NCBI RefSeq assembly: GCF_001746415.1
Contig: NZ_MEHJ01000001.1
Span: forward strand, 1,178,001-1,242,000
Source: Streptomyces agglomeratus
Lineage (GTDB): Bacteria > Actinomycetota > Actinomycetes > Streptomycetales > Streptomycetaceae
Direction: 5' to 3'
DNA length: 64,000 nucleotides
Shown here piece after piece: positions 51,934-63,466 of this stretch. The first letter of the stretch is position 1, and the number at the start of each line of letters is the position of its first letter. Below the pieces are notes generated by a model. The model was given only the letters and a program-made list of their open reading frames with translations. It was not told the DNA's origin and ran no database searches. The translations under genes were made by a program, and so were the position numbers.

Positions 51934-53363
51934 TGGGCGTGATGGAGTGGTTCACCGAGCCCGACTACTGGCTGAGCCGGCTGGTCTTCCAGCGGGCCCT
52001 GGCCGCCGTGTATCTGGTCGCTTTCCTCGCCGCCGCGCTTCAGTTCCGCGCGCTCATCGGCTCCCGGGGCATCCTGCCGGTGCCGGCGTATCTCCGTCGG
52101 GTTCCCTGGCGCGAGTCGCCGACCCTCTTCCACCTCCACTACTCGGACCGGTTCTTCGCGGGGTGCGCGTGGGCGGGCGTGCTGCTGGCGGCGGCGCTCG
52201 TCGCGGGCGCGGCGGACCGGCTTCCGCTGTGGACCGCGATGCTGATGTGGGCGGTCCTGTGGGCGCTGTACCTGTCCGTCGTCAATGTCGGGCAGACCTG
52301 GTACGCGTTCGGCTGGGAGTCGCTGCTCCTGGAGGCCGGGTTCCTCGCCGTCTTCCTCGGCAACGAGCGCACCGCCCCGCCCGTGCTGGTGCTGTGGCTG
52401 CTGCGCTGGGTCCTGTTCCGGGTGGAGTTCGGAGCCGGACTGATCAAGATCCGCGGCGACCTCTGCTGGCGGAAGCTGACCTGCCTCGACTACCACCACG
52501 AGACGCAGCCGATGCCGGGCCCGCTGAGCTGGTTCTTCCATCACCTGCCCAGACCGCTGCACCGGGTGGAGGTGGCGGCCAACCACGTGACCCAGCTACT
52601 GGTTCCCGTACTGCTGTTCACGCCGCAGCCGGTAGCGGGGGCGGCGGCCGGCCTGATGATCCTGACGCAGCTGTGGCTGGTGCTCTCCGGAAACTTCGCC
52701 TGGCTGAACTGGCTGACGATCGTTCTGGCGGTCTCGGCCATCGACTTCTCTCCCTGGGTCACCGCGCCGGACCTGCCCGCCTCCCCGCTCTGGTACGAGG
52801 TGCTGGTCATCGCCGTCACCGCGCTGGTGCTCGCCCTCAGTTACCGGCCCGCGCGCAATCTGCTCTCCCGGCGCCAGGCGATGAACCGTTCGTACGATCC
52901 GCTTCACCTGGTCAACGCCTACGGCGCGTTCGGAAGCATCAGCCGCGTCCGTCAGGAGATCGTCGTCGAGGGTACGGACGAACCGGTGGTGCACCGGGGC
53001 ACGGTGTGGCGCGCGTACGAGTTCAAGGGCAAGCCGGGCGATCCGCGCAGACTGCCGCGCCAGTTCGCGCCGTACCATCTGCGCCTCGACTGGATGATGT
53101 GGTTCGCGGCGCTCTCCCCCGCCTACGCGTATGCCTGGTTCGACCCGTTCGTCGAGCGGCTGCTGACGGGCGACCCGGCGACGCTGCGGCTGCTGCGGAC
53201 CAACCCCTTCCCCGACGCCCCGCCCACCCATGTCCGGGCCCGCGTCTACCGCTACCGATTCACCACCTGGCGCGAACTGCGGGAGACGCGCGCCTGGTGG
53301 CACCGCACGCTCGTCCGCGAGTTCCGGCCGCCGATGGCTCTCGCCCGTACGGCGCCGTACTGA
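51933..53363 (+). CDS. Lipase maturation factor family membrane protein
   Basis: This 476-aa membrane protein has about ten helices. The LMF family signs are SRLVFQRALAAVYLVAFLAAALQFRALIGSRG-like N-terminal order (shown here only in part), HLHYSDRFFAGCAWAG, FGWESLLLEAGF, RVEFGAGLIKIRGD, and the C-terminal YEFKGKPGDP and YHLRLDWMMWFAALSP motifs. In animals LMF1 helps lipases fold in the ER; the bacterial role is unknown. It is the third gene of the YndJ-DUF1990-LMF operon. Confidence 0.9.
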   Translation: MGVMEWFTEPDYWLSRLVFQRALAAVYLVAFLAAALQFRALIGSRGILPVPAYLRRVPWRESPTLFHLHYSDRFFAGCAWAGVLLAAALVAGAADRLPLWTAMLMWAVLWALYLSVVNVGQTWYAFGWESLLLEAGFLAVFLGNERTAPPVLVLWLLRWVLFRVEFGAGLIKIRGDLCWRKLTCLDYHHETQPMPGPLSWFFHHLPRPLHRVEVAANHVTQLLVPVLLFTPQPVAGAAAGLMILTQLWLVLSGNFAWLNWLTIVLAVSAIDFSPWVTAPDLPASPLWYEVLVIAVTALVLALSYRPARNLLSRRQAMNRSYDPLHLVNAYGAFGSISRVRQEIVVEGTDEPVVHRGTVWRAYEFKGKPGDPRRLPRQFAPYHLRLDWMMWFAALSPAYAYAWFDPFVERLLTGDPATLRLLRTNPFPDAPPTHVRARVYRYRFTTWRELRETRAWWHRTLVREFRPPMALARTAPY

Positions 53364-53414
53364 CAGAATCGGCGTCCGGATGAACCGGAAGGCAGGCCGG
53401 AGGCGGGCGGAGCG

Positions 53415-53900
53415 ATGACGGCGGGAGCGTTCGAGGCAGCGACCGGCGACGGACCGGCGCCAGGGGCCGGGGATGCGTCCGGTGCGCGGCGGGCCGCCGA
53501 GGTGCGGGTCGCGTTCGAAGGGCTGATGCAGATCCGGCGCCTGACGAACACCGAGGCCGGAGACCCGGAGGCCGTACCGGCGGCGTGGGAGACCAACCAG
53601 GTGGTGCGGTCCGTGGCTCTGGCGCTGGAGGCAGCGGGCTACGCGCCCTCCGCCGTCGACGCCGGCGGCGCGCGCACCGCGACCGGCTACCGCGTCGGCG
53701 CGGGCGAGCGGGCGGGAACGGCCCGCGTGGAGTGGCTCGGCCCGCCCGGCGGCGGCGCCGCCCAGGAGGAACACGAGGCGCTGACCGGGTGCGCCACCGA
53801 ACTGGGCCGTCTCGGCTGGACGGCCCTGCTGTACCGGGGACCTCGCCGGCGGCGCTTCCTGGAGGTGGAGCCGCCGGCCGGCGGGGAGCACCCCCGCTGA
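53415..53900 (+). CDS. Hypothetical protein
   Basis: This 161-aa soluble protein has no recognised family. The central part (WETNQVVRSVALALEAAGYA, RVEWLGPPGGGAAQEEHEAL, LGRLGWTALLYRG) looks like a small alpha/beta domain. The gene lies 50 bp after the lipase-maturation-factor gene and may be its last operon member. The start is preceded by GGAGGCGGGCGGAGCG. It ends before a strong bidirectional hairpin. Confidence 0.65.
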   Translation: MTAGAFEAATGDGPAPGAGDASGARRAAEVRVAFEGLMQIRRLTNTEAGDPEAVPAAWETNQVVRSVALALEAAGYAPSAVDAGGARTATGYRVGAGERAGTARVEWLGPPGGGAAQEEHEALTGCATELGRLGWTALLYRGPRRRRFLEVEPPAGGEHPR

Positions 53901-53903
53901 CGC

Positions 53904-53952
53904 ACGGCGTCCCCCCTGCCGGGCCGCACTGGCCAAGCAGGGGGGGCGCCGT
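53904..53952. terminator. Bidirectional hairpin between convergent genes
   Basis: ACGGCGTCCCCCCTGC (53904-53919) pairs with GCAGGGGGGCGCCGT-type sequence at 53937-53952, 16 pairs with one G-T, around a 17-base loop. It ends both the upstream gene and the small minus-strand gene. Confidence 0.82.
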
Positions 53953-53966
53953 CGCACAGGGTTCGC

Positions 53967-54152
53967 TCAGTCGATGCCGGGCAGGATGTGCGGCTCTGCC
54001 AGGTCGTCCTCGTACCCGGCCAGTCTGATCGGGGCGGACCGGGACCACACTTCGAGGCTGCCGAGTTCGTCGGGCCTGCGACGGCGGGCCTGACCGGCCC
54101 GTTCGCCGCGTTCATGCGAACGCTTGTCCTGCTTTGTCATTTCTGGCGTCAC
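53967..54152 (-). CDS. Small hydrophilic protein with conserved-looking tail
   Basis: This 61-aa protein has a highly charged first half (KQDKRSHERGERAGQARRRR) and a compact second half (LGSLEVWSRSAPIRLAGYED, then DLAEPHILPGID). GTG 54152 is preceded by AAGGAG at 6 bases, which supports translation. No signal peptide is present. I recall similar short actinobacterial proteins but cannot name a function. The charged leader plus distinct tail is reminiscent of a peptide precursor, but no processing gene lies next to it. Confidence 0.6.
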   Translation of the reverse strand: MTPEMTKQDKRSHERGERAGQARRRRPDELGSLEVWSRSAPIRLAGYEDDLAEPHILPGID

Positions 54153-54440
54153 CGCGCACTCCTTTGTGTCGCGCAACCCGTCGGACGTATCGCCTCGGCC
54201 TGGGCCGACGGCGACCTGAGCGCCCGAGGGGTCAGGGAATTTGGGGCAGTTCGGTCGCGGTGGCGCCGGTTGTTCAGAATGGAGTGGCCTGGGTGAGGCT
54301 GTCCGTGTCCAACAGAGTACCCATATGAGCGCGGTTCCGCTCGATGGTTTACGTCACCTTTCGGCCTGTCGCCCTTCACGCCCTGTTCAGCCGGGGTGCG
54401 GTACGCCGACGCATGCCGGAGCCGGCGGCCGTACACAAAA
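54153..54440. other. Intergenic region, no gene seen
   Basis: This stretch, with the following terminator, separates the small minus-strand gene from the SDR-like gene. It should hold the promoter of the 61-aa gene. Short frames on both strands lack family sequence and ribosome sites. Confidence 0.4.
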
Positions 54441-54483
54441 GTCCGGTGGGTGACGCACCCACGACGGGCGTCACGCACCGGAC
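54441..54483 (-). terminator. Hairpin after the SDR-like gene
   Basis: GTCCGGTGGGTGACGC (54441-54456) and GCGTCACGCACCGGAC (54468-54483) pair at 15 of 16 positions around an 11-base loop, 46 bp after the stop of the SDR-like gene. Confidence 0.8.
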
Positions 54484-54529
54484 CTGTGTCCGCTCACTGC
54501 CGGCTCATCGCCGGCGCGATGCCGGATTC

Positions 54530-56023
54530 TTACCAGTTGGCGGGGGCGTAGTCCTTGAGGAAGACACCGAAGAGGTCTTCGCCGTCCTCGCCGCGCACGA
54601 TCGGGTCGTAGACGCGGGCCGCGCCGTCGATCAGGTCGAGCGGGGCGTGGAAGCCCTCCTCGGCCAGCCGGATCTTGTCGGGGTGCGGGCGCTCGTCGGT
54701 GATCCAGCCGGTGTCGACGGCGGTCATCAGGATGCCGTCGGTCTCCAGCATCTCCTGGGCGCTGGTGCGGGTGAGCATGTTCAGCGCGGCCTTGGCCATG
54801 TTGGTGTGCGGGTGGCCCGCGCCCTTGTAGCCGCGGCTGAACACACCTTCCATCGCGGAGACGTTGACGACGTACTTGCGCTTGGCGGCGGCGGCGGCCA
54901 TCGCCGGGCGCAGCCGGCTGATCAGGATGAACGGCGCCGTCGAGTTGCACAGCTGCACTTCGAGCAGCTCGACCGGGTCGACCTCGGAAACTGTCTGGAT
55001 CCAGCTGTTCGTGTCGTCCAGGTCGGGTACGAGCCCGCCGGCGTCGATCGCCGTGCCCGCCTCGATCCTGGCGAGCGACGTCGAGCCCGTCACCAGCGCC
55101 AGGTCGGTGACCTGCTGGGCGGTGAGGCCCTCCGGACGGGCCGTGGGCAGGGAGAGCTGGGCGCCGGAGCCGAAGGCGCCGATGACCTCGGCGGCCGGCA
55201 GCTCACCGGCGGGCAGCGGGGCGGACTCGGCGCCGATCAGCTCGCTGTACGCGCGCGGGGAGCGGCGTACGGTCTGCGCGGCGTTGTTGATCAGGATGTC
55301 GAGCGGGCCCTCGGCCGCGACCGAGTCGGCGAGCGCGACGACCTGGGCCGGGTCGCGCAGGTCGATGCCGACGATCTTGAGGCGGTGGATCCACTCGTCG
55401 CTGTCCGCCATCGCCTTGAAGCGGCGGATCGCGTCGTTGGGGAAGCGGGTGGTGATGGTGGTGTGCGCGCCGTCGCGCAGCAGCCGCAGCGCGATGTACA
55501 TACCGATCTTGGCGCGGCCACCGGTGAGCAGCGCGCGCCGGCCGGTCAGGTCGGTGCGGGCGTCGCGGCGGGCGCGGTTCTCGGCGGCGCACTTCTGGCA
55601 CAGCTGGTGGTAGAAGGCGTCGACCTCGACGTAACGCGTCTTGCAGATGTAGCAGGAGCGGGGCCGCTGGAGTATGCCCGCGATTTCGGCGGTCGCCGAG
55701 GAGGACGGCAGGACGCCCTGCGTCTCGTCGTCGATGCGGTCGGCCGAACCGGTCGCGGTCGCGTGCGTGACGGCCCGGTCGTGGGCCGTCTTCGCGGCAC
55801 GGCGCTCCTGGCGGCGGCGCTGCTTCACGGTCCGGTAGATGCCTGCGGTGGCGCGGCGTACCGCGATGGCGTCGGGGTGGTCGACGTCCAGCTTGTCGAG
55901 CTCGTCGAGCACGCTCAGACAGACGGCCATGCGGTCCGGGTCGATGCCGGGGCCGAACGCCTGGGTGTCCTGGCCGTCCGGGATGTCGCCGTACGCCGCC
56001 GGACTGTCCTCTGTCACCGTCAT
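54530..56023 (-). CDS. SDR-like protein with N-terminal zinc ribbon
   Basis: In this 497-aa protein, residues 1-115 are helical and charged, residues 124-145 form a zinc ribbon (CYIC and CQKC), and from about 155 a Rossmann SDR fold begins: LTGRRALLTGGRAKIGMYIA, GIDLRDPAQVVALADSV and DILINNAAQT. VVNVSAMEG has the usual Ser, but where YxxxK is expected the protein reads HTNMAKAAL, so the catalytic Tyr is replaced by Thr. An insert of about 90 residues follows the NAA motif. It is probably not a simple oxidoreductase, and may bind NAD(P) for another purpose. ATG 56023 is preceded by GAGGA. Confidence 0.85.
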   Translation of the reverse strand: MTVTEDSPAAYGDIPDGQDTQAFGPGIDPDRMAVCLSVLDELDKLDVDHPDAIAVRRATAGIYRTVKQRRRQERRAAKTAHDRAVTHATATGSADRIDDETQGVLPSSSATAEIAGILQRPRSCYICKTRYVEVDAFYHQLCQKCAAENRARRDARTDLTGRRALLTGGRAKIGMYIALRLLRDGAHTTITTRFPNDAIRRFKAMADSDEWIHRLKIVGIDLRDPAQVVALADSVAAEGPLDILINNAAQTVRRSPRAYSELIGAESAPLPAGELPAAEVIGAFGSGAQLSLPTARPEGLTAQQVTDLALVTGSTSLARIEAGTAIDAGGLVPDLDDTNSWIQTVSEVDPVELLEVQLCNSTAPFILISRLRPAMAAAAAKRKYVVNVSAMEGVFSRGYKGAGHPHTNMAKAALNMLTRTSAQEMLETDGILMTAVDTGWITDERPHPDKIRLAEEGFHAPLDLIDGAARVYDPIVRGEDGEDLFGVFLKDYAPANW

Positions 56024-56164
56024 CGCCGCTGCTGTCCTCGTGTGCTCGTGCCGCATGTGCCGCTTGTGAAGTACCAAAATCCGAACTTTACGCAAGCGGG
56101 GCACGCGGTGCCAAACCGCTCGCCCCTGTACGGCACGCGCAGCGACGCATCTCACACCCGGGGG

Positions 56165-57382
56165 TCACGCCACCACCTGTCCCTTGCCGAGCGCGACGAC
56201 GCCGCTCCCGGAGACCGTGTAGAGCTGCTCGTCACGCTCCGGGTTCACGCCGATCGTCGCCCCGGGCGGTACGTCGACGTTCTTGTCCAGTATCGAACCC
56301 CTGACGACGGCGCCCCGGCCGATGCGGACGTTGTCGTGCAGGACGGACCCCTGCACCACGGCCCCCTCCTCCACCACCACCCCCGGCGAGAGCACGGACC
56401 GGGTGACCTGGCCGCCGATGCAGCATCCGGCGCTGACGATCGACTCGCCCGCGATGCCGCCGGAGACGAAACGGGCCGGCGGCAGCTGACCGGGGTGGGT
56501 GTAGACGGGCCAGCGACGGTTGTGCAGGCTGAACTGCGGCTGGTCGGAGATGAGGTCCATATGGGCGTCGTAGTACGTGTCGAGCGTGCCGACGTCGCGC
56601 CAGTAGCCGTGCTCGCGCGGCGTCTCCCCCGGCACGTGGTTGTCGTCGAAGTCGTACACCTGCGCCACCCCGCGCTCGGTGAGCATGGGCAGGATCGAAC
56701 CGCCCATGTCGTGCACCGAGTTCTCGTCCTCGGCGTCCCGGTGCAGGGCGTCGACGAGCACCTTCGCGGTGAACATGTAGTTGCCCATGGAGGCGAAGAC
56801 GCGGCGCGGGTCCCCGGGCAGGCCCGGCGGGTCGGTGGGCTTCTCCAGGAACCGCTCGATCCTGGTCCCGTCGGCGGCGGGTGTGATGACGCCGAACGAC
56901 GACGCCTGGGAGCGCGGCACCCGGATACCGGCGACCGTCACCCCGGCGCCGCTCTCGATGTGGCGTTGGAGCATCTGCCGCGGGTCCATGCGGTACACGT
57001 GGTCGGCCCCGAACACGGCGATGTAGTCGGGCTGTTCGTCGTACACGAGGTTGAGCGACTGGAGGATCGCGTCCGCGCTCCCCAGGTACCAGCGCGGCCC
57101 GAGCCGCTGCTGGGCGGGGACCGGGGTGACGTAGTTGCCGAGGAGGCTGGACATCCGCCAGGTGGTCGTCACATGGCGGTCGAGCGAGTGCGACTTGTAC
57201 TGCGTCAGCACACAGTTGCGCATGATGTCGCCGTTCACCAGGTTCGACAGGACGAAGTCGACGAGCCGGTACGTGCCGCCGAACGTCACCGCCGGTTTGG
57301 CCCGGTCGGCGGTGAGCGGCATCAGCCGCTTGCCCTCCCCGCCTGCCAGTACGATCCCGAGCACCGAAGGTCCACCGCGCAT
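56165..57382 (-). CDS. glgC: Glucose-1-phosphate adenylyltransferase GlgC
   Basis: This 405-aa enzyme makes ADP-glucose from ATP and glucose-1-phosphate, the first step of alpha-glucan synthesis. It has the nucleotidyltransferase start [51 protein letters not shown] and FLEKPTDP, then a left-handed beta helix with hexapeptide repeats at the C-terminus ([20 protein letters not shown]). GAAGGGGG precedes ATG 57382. It lies 17 bp downstream of glgA on the same strand; the two probably supply maltose-1-phosphate or glucan in the GlgE pathway. Confidence 0.95.
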   Translation of the reverse strand: MRGGPSVLGIVLAGGEGKRLMPLTADRAKPAVTFGGTYRLVDFVLSNLVNGDIMRNCVLTQYKSHSLDRHVTTTWRMSSLLGNYVTPVPAQQRLGPRWYLGSADAILQSLNLVYDEQPDYIAVFGADHVYRMDPRQMLQRHIESGAGVTVAGIRVPRSQASSFGVITPAADGTRIERFLEKPTDPPGLPGDPRRVFASMGNYMFTAKVLVDALHRDAEDENSVHDMGGSILPMLTERGVAQVYDFDDNHVPGETPREHGYWRDVGTLDTYYDAHMDLISDQPQFSLHNRRWPVYTHPGQLPPARFVSGGIAGESIVSAGCCIGGQVTRSVLSPGVVVEEGAVVQGSVLHDNVRIGRGAVVRGSILDKNVDVPPGATIGVNPERDEQLYTVSGSGVVALGKGQVVA

Positions 57383-57399
57383 CTGCCGCCCCCTTCTTG

Positions 57400-58566
57400 C
57401 TACCTGGACTTGAGGATCTCCTCGTACACATCGGCCGTGCGGCGCGCCACGGCGCCCCAGCCGAACTCGCGCACCGCGCGCTCGCGTCCCGCCGCGCCCA
57501 TCCGCCTTCCGGTGTCCCGGTCGCCGGCCAGCCGGTCGACGGCGGCCGCCAGGCCCGCCTCGAAGCCACCGGGGTCCGCCTCGTCGTACGGAACGAGCAG
57601 GCCGGTGCCGCCGTGCTCGACGACCTCGGGGATGCCGCCGACCGCCGAGGCCACGACGGGCGTGCCGCACGCCATCGCCTCCAGGTTGACGATGCCCAGC
57701 GGTTCGTACACCGAGGGGCAGACGAACACGGCCGCGTGGGTGAGGAGTTGGACGACGTCGGGGCGCGGCAGCATCCGCTCGACCCAGTGCACGCCGTCGC
57801 GGGTGCGGCGCAGCTCGTCGACGAGTTCGCGGAACTCCCGCTCGATCTCCGGGGTGTCGGGGGCGCCGGCGCACAGGACGAGCTGCGTGGCCGGGTGGAG
57901 CCGGCGCGCCGCCCGCAGCAGGTGGGGAACGCCCTTCTGGCGGGTGATGCGGCCGACGAACAGGGCGTACGGGCGCCCCCGGTCGATGCCGACGCGGTCC
58001 AGCACGTCCGTGTGCGGATCGGGCCGGTAGAGCGAGGTGTCGATGCCGTTGTGCACGACGCGCACCCGGCCGGGGTCGAGCGCCGGATAGCTGGTCAGGA
58101 TGTCGGCGCGCATGCCGTGCGAGACGGCGACGACGGCGTCGGCCGACTCGATCGCAGTGCGCTCGGCCCAGCTGGAAAGGGCGTAGCCGCCGCCCAGCTG
58201 CTCGGCCTTCCAGGGGCGCAGGGGCTCCAGTGAGTGGGCGGTCATGACGTGCGGGATGCCGTACAGCAGCTTCCCGGCGTGGCCGGCCAGTGCGGTGTAC
58301 CAGGTGTGGGAGTGCACCAGGTCGCGGTCTTCGAGCGCGGCTGCCATCGACAGGTCGACCGAGAAGGCGCGCAGTGCTTCGTTGGCGTCGGCGAGTGCGC
58401 TGTCGGGGCGGTGGCCGTAGACCGCGGCGCGGGGGTCACCGGGGCCCCAGCAGTGCACGTCGACCTCGGCGAGGGACCGTAACTCCCGTGCCAGGAACTC
58501 GACATGGACGCCGGCCCCGCCGTAGACGTCGGGCGGATACTCGCGGGTGAGCAGTCCCACCTTCAC
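57400..58566 (-). CDS. glgA: Actinobacterial glycogen synthase GlgA/GlgM (GT4)
   Basis: This 388-aa GT-B glycosyltransferase starts [20 protein letters not shown] and has [41 protein letters not shown] and the C-terminal donor-binding [20 protein letters not shown]. It is GT4-like and shorter than enteric GlgA (about 477 aa), matching Mycobacterium GlgM (Rv1212c), which makes maltose-1-phosphate from ADP-glucose and glucose-1-phosphate. The pairing with glgC fits this role. It lies 33 bp after the FhuF-like gene. Confidence 0.93.
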   Translation of the reverse strand: MKVGLLTREYPPDVYGGAGVHVEFLARELRSLAEVDVHCWGPGDPRAAVYGHRPDSALADANEALRAFSVDLSMAAALEDRDLVHSHTWYTALAGHAGKLLYGIPHVMTAHSLEPLRPWKAEQLGGGYALSSWAERTAIESADAVVAVSHGMRADILTSYPALDPGRVRVVHNGIDTSLYRPDPHTDVLDRVGIDRGRPYALFVGRITRQKGVPHLLRAARRLHPATQLVLCAGAPDTPEIEREFRELVDELRRTRDGVHWVERMLPRPDVVQLLTHAAVFVCPSVYEPLGIVNLEAMACGTPVVASAVGGIPEVVEHGGTGLLVPYDEADPGGFEAGLAAAVDRLAGDRDTGRRMGAAGRERAVREFGWGAVARRTADVYEEILKSR

Positions 58567-58599
58567 CGCGGTCCCCCCGTCGTCGCCTTCCCTTGATGG

Positions 58600-59316
58600 T
58601 CACTCAGATCCGCGCCCGGCGGAAGACCGCAGCGGAGGACGCTCGAACACGCAGTCGCCGCACAGACCACCGGACGGGCAACGGTAGTAGAGGCAGCAGC
58701 TCGCGCGGCGGAAGGACGCGCCGTCCAGAGTGCCGGTGGAGCGCAGGGCGGGATGGCGGAACAACTCGGCGGCCAGAGCCAGGGCCCGCTCCCCCACCTC
58801 GGGCCGCCCGTTCTTCCGCGCCCAGGTGTGGAGCTCACGGGCGGCGCCGGCCAGCGCCGAGCCCGCGTTCCCGCGCAGCAGGGGGCGCGAGATCCGGCCG
58901 TCCCGGCCCAGCGCGTCCGCGAGGGGTTCGAGATGGCCGTACTGGACCACCTCGCGGATCCGCTCGGCGGTGGCGGGCAGCGGACGCGGCGGCTCCACCA
59001 GCCACAGGTCGTGCGGCGACGTCAGGTCGGCGTCCCACCGCAGACCCTCCGGCGGGAGGTCGGGGAACTCGCCGTACAGCGCCGCCGGGCCGAGGGCGAG
59101 CGACCACAGCCGGGCGGCGAGCCCCAGCTGCGCGACGGAGGCGGCGACCCTGCGCTCCGGGGCGCCTAGCCGCGCGGCGACCTTGTCGACGCGGAAGGTC
59201 AGCGGGGTCGTGTCGCCCGCGTAGATCCGTGCGAGCGGCACGTGGGCGCCCTCGTCGGGTCTTCCGGTACGCAGGGCGAAGAAACCGCCCACCGATGCCA
59301 CTTCCGCCAGGTCCAT
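58600..59316 (-). CDS. FhuF-like (2Fe-2S) ferric-reductase family protein
   Basis: This 238-aa protein has the C-terminal cysteine cluster of FhuF-type iron reductases: RASCCLYYRCPSGGLCGDCVF (C-C-x10-C-x2-C style), which binds [2Fe-2S]. The rest (LGLAARLWSLALGPAALYGE, then PHDLWLVEP) matches the actinobacterial branch. It may release iron from siderophores or act in another redox step. No siderophore gene is near. ATG 59316 is used because GGGCAGGA precedes it. It may be cotranscribed with glgA and glgC. Confidence 0.85.
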   Translation of the reverse strand: MDLAEVASVGGFFALRTGRPDEGAHVPLARIYAGDTTPLTFRVDKVAARLGAPERRVAASVAQLGLAARLWSLALGPAALYGEFPDLPPEGLRWDADLTSPHDLWLVEPPRPLPATAERIREVVQYGHLEPLADALGRDGRISRPLLRGNAGSALAGAARELHTWARKNGRPEVGERALALAAELFRHPALRSTGTLDGASFRRASCCLYYRCPSGGLCGDCVFERPPLRSSAGRGSE

Positions 59317-59503
59317 GTCCTGCCCGCCCTCTCGCCGGGGCAAGTCTCACACGCCGCCGGGACGGGTGGGGCGCCTGTTGTCCTCCACCCCTGGGAGGGG
59401 ACATACCACCGGGAGGAGGACCTGAGAGGTACGCCGTACTACGTCGGCAGTACGTCCGAATGCGTGCTCAAGGACGACGACGTGAACGCCGGGAAGAGAC
59501 ATC

Positions 59504-61743
<2,240 letters not shown>

Positions 61744-62012
61744 TCACGTCACGCGTTTCGGACACGTCGCAATCGGCAAAAGTACGGCCCCGTACGGGCC
61801 GTGACAAGGGTCCGTATGCCGGCCTGCGGATCCCACTATCCCCCGAACTCTCCCCTGCCGGTGGCATATTGACCCACATTCAGGCCGCCTTTCCTCCGGC
61901 CGGACCGGCTCGGCATGCGCGGCCTCCCGAGTGGCCGGAAGATCGATGAACAGCCCGGTCCCCCGGCACGTATCCCTACGGACGCAGACACGGACACCCC
62001 AGGAGCTCACGT

Positions 62013-63455
62013 ATGAGTGGTAAAGCCCAGATCGGTGTAACGGGGCTCGCGGTAATGGGCAGCAATCTCGCCCGCAACTTCGCACGCAACGGTTTCACGG
62101 TCGCGGTGCACAACCGCACGGCGGCCAAGACGCGGGCCCTCGTCGAAGAATTCGGCGACGAGGGCACATTCGTACCCACGGAGAGCGCCGAGGATTTCGT
62201 CGCCGCCCTGGAACGGCCGCGCCGCCTGGTCGTCATGGTGAAGGCGGGCGACCCTACGGACGCGGTCATCCGGGAGTTCGCGCCGCTGCTGGAGCCCGGT
62301 GACGTCGTCATCGACGGAGGCAACGCGCACTTCGAGGACACCAGGCGCCGCGAGAGGGACATGCGGGAGCTCGGGATCCACTTCGTCGGAACGGGCATCT
62401 CCGGCGGCGAGGAGGGGGCGCTGCACGGCCCGAGCATCATGCCGGGCGGCTCGGCCGAGTCCTACGCGTCCCTGGGCCCGCTGCTGGAGAAGATCGCCGC
62501 GAAGGCGAAGGACGGCACGCCCTGCGTCACCCACATCGGGCCGGACGGGGCGGGCCACTTCGTCAAGATGGTCCACAACGGCATCGAGTACGCCGACATG
62601 CAGCTGATCGCCGAGGCGTACCACCTGCTGCGCGCCGTCGCCGGATACAGTCCCGAGCGGATCTCCAGGACCTTCCGCTCGTGGAACACCGGCCGCCTCG
62701 ACTCGTACCTGATCGAGATCACCGCGGAGGTGCTCGCGCACATCGACGACGCCACCGAGGAGCCCTTCGTCGATGTCGTCGCCGACGAGGCGGAGCAGAA
62801 GGGCACGGGGCGGTGGACGGTCCAGATCGCGCTCGATCTGGGCGTACCCGTCTCGGGCATCGCGGAGGCGGTCTTCGCCCGTTCGGTGTCCGGCCACACC
62901 GATCTGCGGCAGGCGTCGCGCGGGCTGCCGGGGCCCGTGGCGAGCCCGCTCGACGACGCGGAGGCGGCCGCGTTCGCCGACCGGGTCGAGCAGGCGCTCT
63001 ACGCGTCCAAGCTCGTGTCGTACACGCAGGGCTTTCACCAGATCAGGGCGGGCAGCGAGGCGTACGGCTGGGACATCGACCTCGGCGCGGTGGCCTCGAT
63101 CTGGCGCTCGGGCTGCATCATCCGGGCGGCGTTCCTCGACCGGATCAGAGCCGCGTACGACGCCGCGCCCGGACTGGTGAGCCTGCTCTCCGACAAGGGG
63201 TTCACCGAGGAGATCGGCGCGGCGCAGGACGACTGGCGCGCGGTGGTGGCGGCCGCCGCGCAGCGGGGAGTGCCGACGCCGGGCTTCTCGGCGTCGCTGG
63301 CGTACTACGACGCGCTCCGCGCGGAGCGGCTGCCCGCGGCACTCACCCAGGGGCAGCGCGACTTCTTCGGGGCGCACACCTACCGGCGCACCGACCGGGA
63401 GGGTTCGTTCCACACCCTCTGGGGCGGTGACCGGTCGGAGGTGCGCACCGGCTGA
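62013..63455 (+). CDS. gnd: 6-phosphogluconate dehydrogenase (decarboxylating)
   Basis: This 480-aa pentose-phosphate-pathway enzyme converts 6-phosphogluconate to ribulose-5-phosphate, CO2 and NADPH. It has the Rossmann start IGVTGLAVMGSNLARNFARN, NRT at the end of strand 2 (NADP-type), DGGNAHFEDTRRRE, GTGISGGEEGALHGPSIMPGG, GAGHFVKMVHNGIEYADMQL with the catalytic Lys, and SYTQGFHQIR. Length and the long C-terminal domain are normal for the NADP enzyme. AGGAG precedes ATG 62013. It diverges from the Rpf gene. Confidence 0.96.
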   Translation: MSGKAQIGVTGLAVMGSNLARNFARNGFTVAVHNRTAAKTRALVEEFGDEGTFVPTESAEDFVAALERPRRLVVMVKAGDPTDAVIREFAPLLEPGDVVIDGGNAHFEDTRRRERDMRELGIHFVGTGISGGEEGALHGPSIMPGGSAESYASLGPLLEKIAAKAKDGTPCVTHIGPDGAGHFVKMVHNGIEYADMQLIAEAYHLLRAVAGYSPERISRTFRSWNTGRLDSYLIEITAEVLAHIDDATEEPFVDVVADEAEQKGTGRWTVQIALDLGVPVSGIAEAVFARSVSGHTDLRQASRGLPGPVASPLDDAEAAAFADRVEQALYASKLVSYTQGFHQIRAGSEAYGWDIDLGAVASIWRSGCIIRAAFLDRIRAAYDAAPGLVSLLSDKGFTEEIGAAQDDWRAVVAAAAQRGVPTPGFSASLAYYDALRAERLPAALTQGQRDFFGAHTYRRTDREGSFHTLWGGDRSEVRTG

Positions 63456-63466
63456 TCAGCGGCTGA

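Noticed and set aside
53967..56023. A RiPP cluster (61-aa gene plus SDR-like gene)
   Set aside because: The genes are 377 bp apart with a terminator between, and no lanthionine, radical-SAM, YcaO or protease gene is near.
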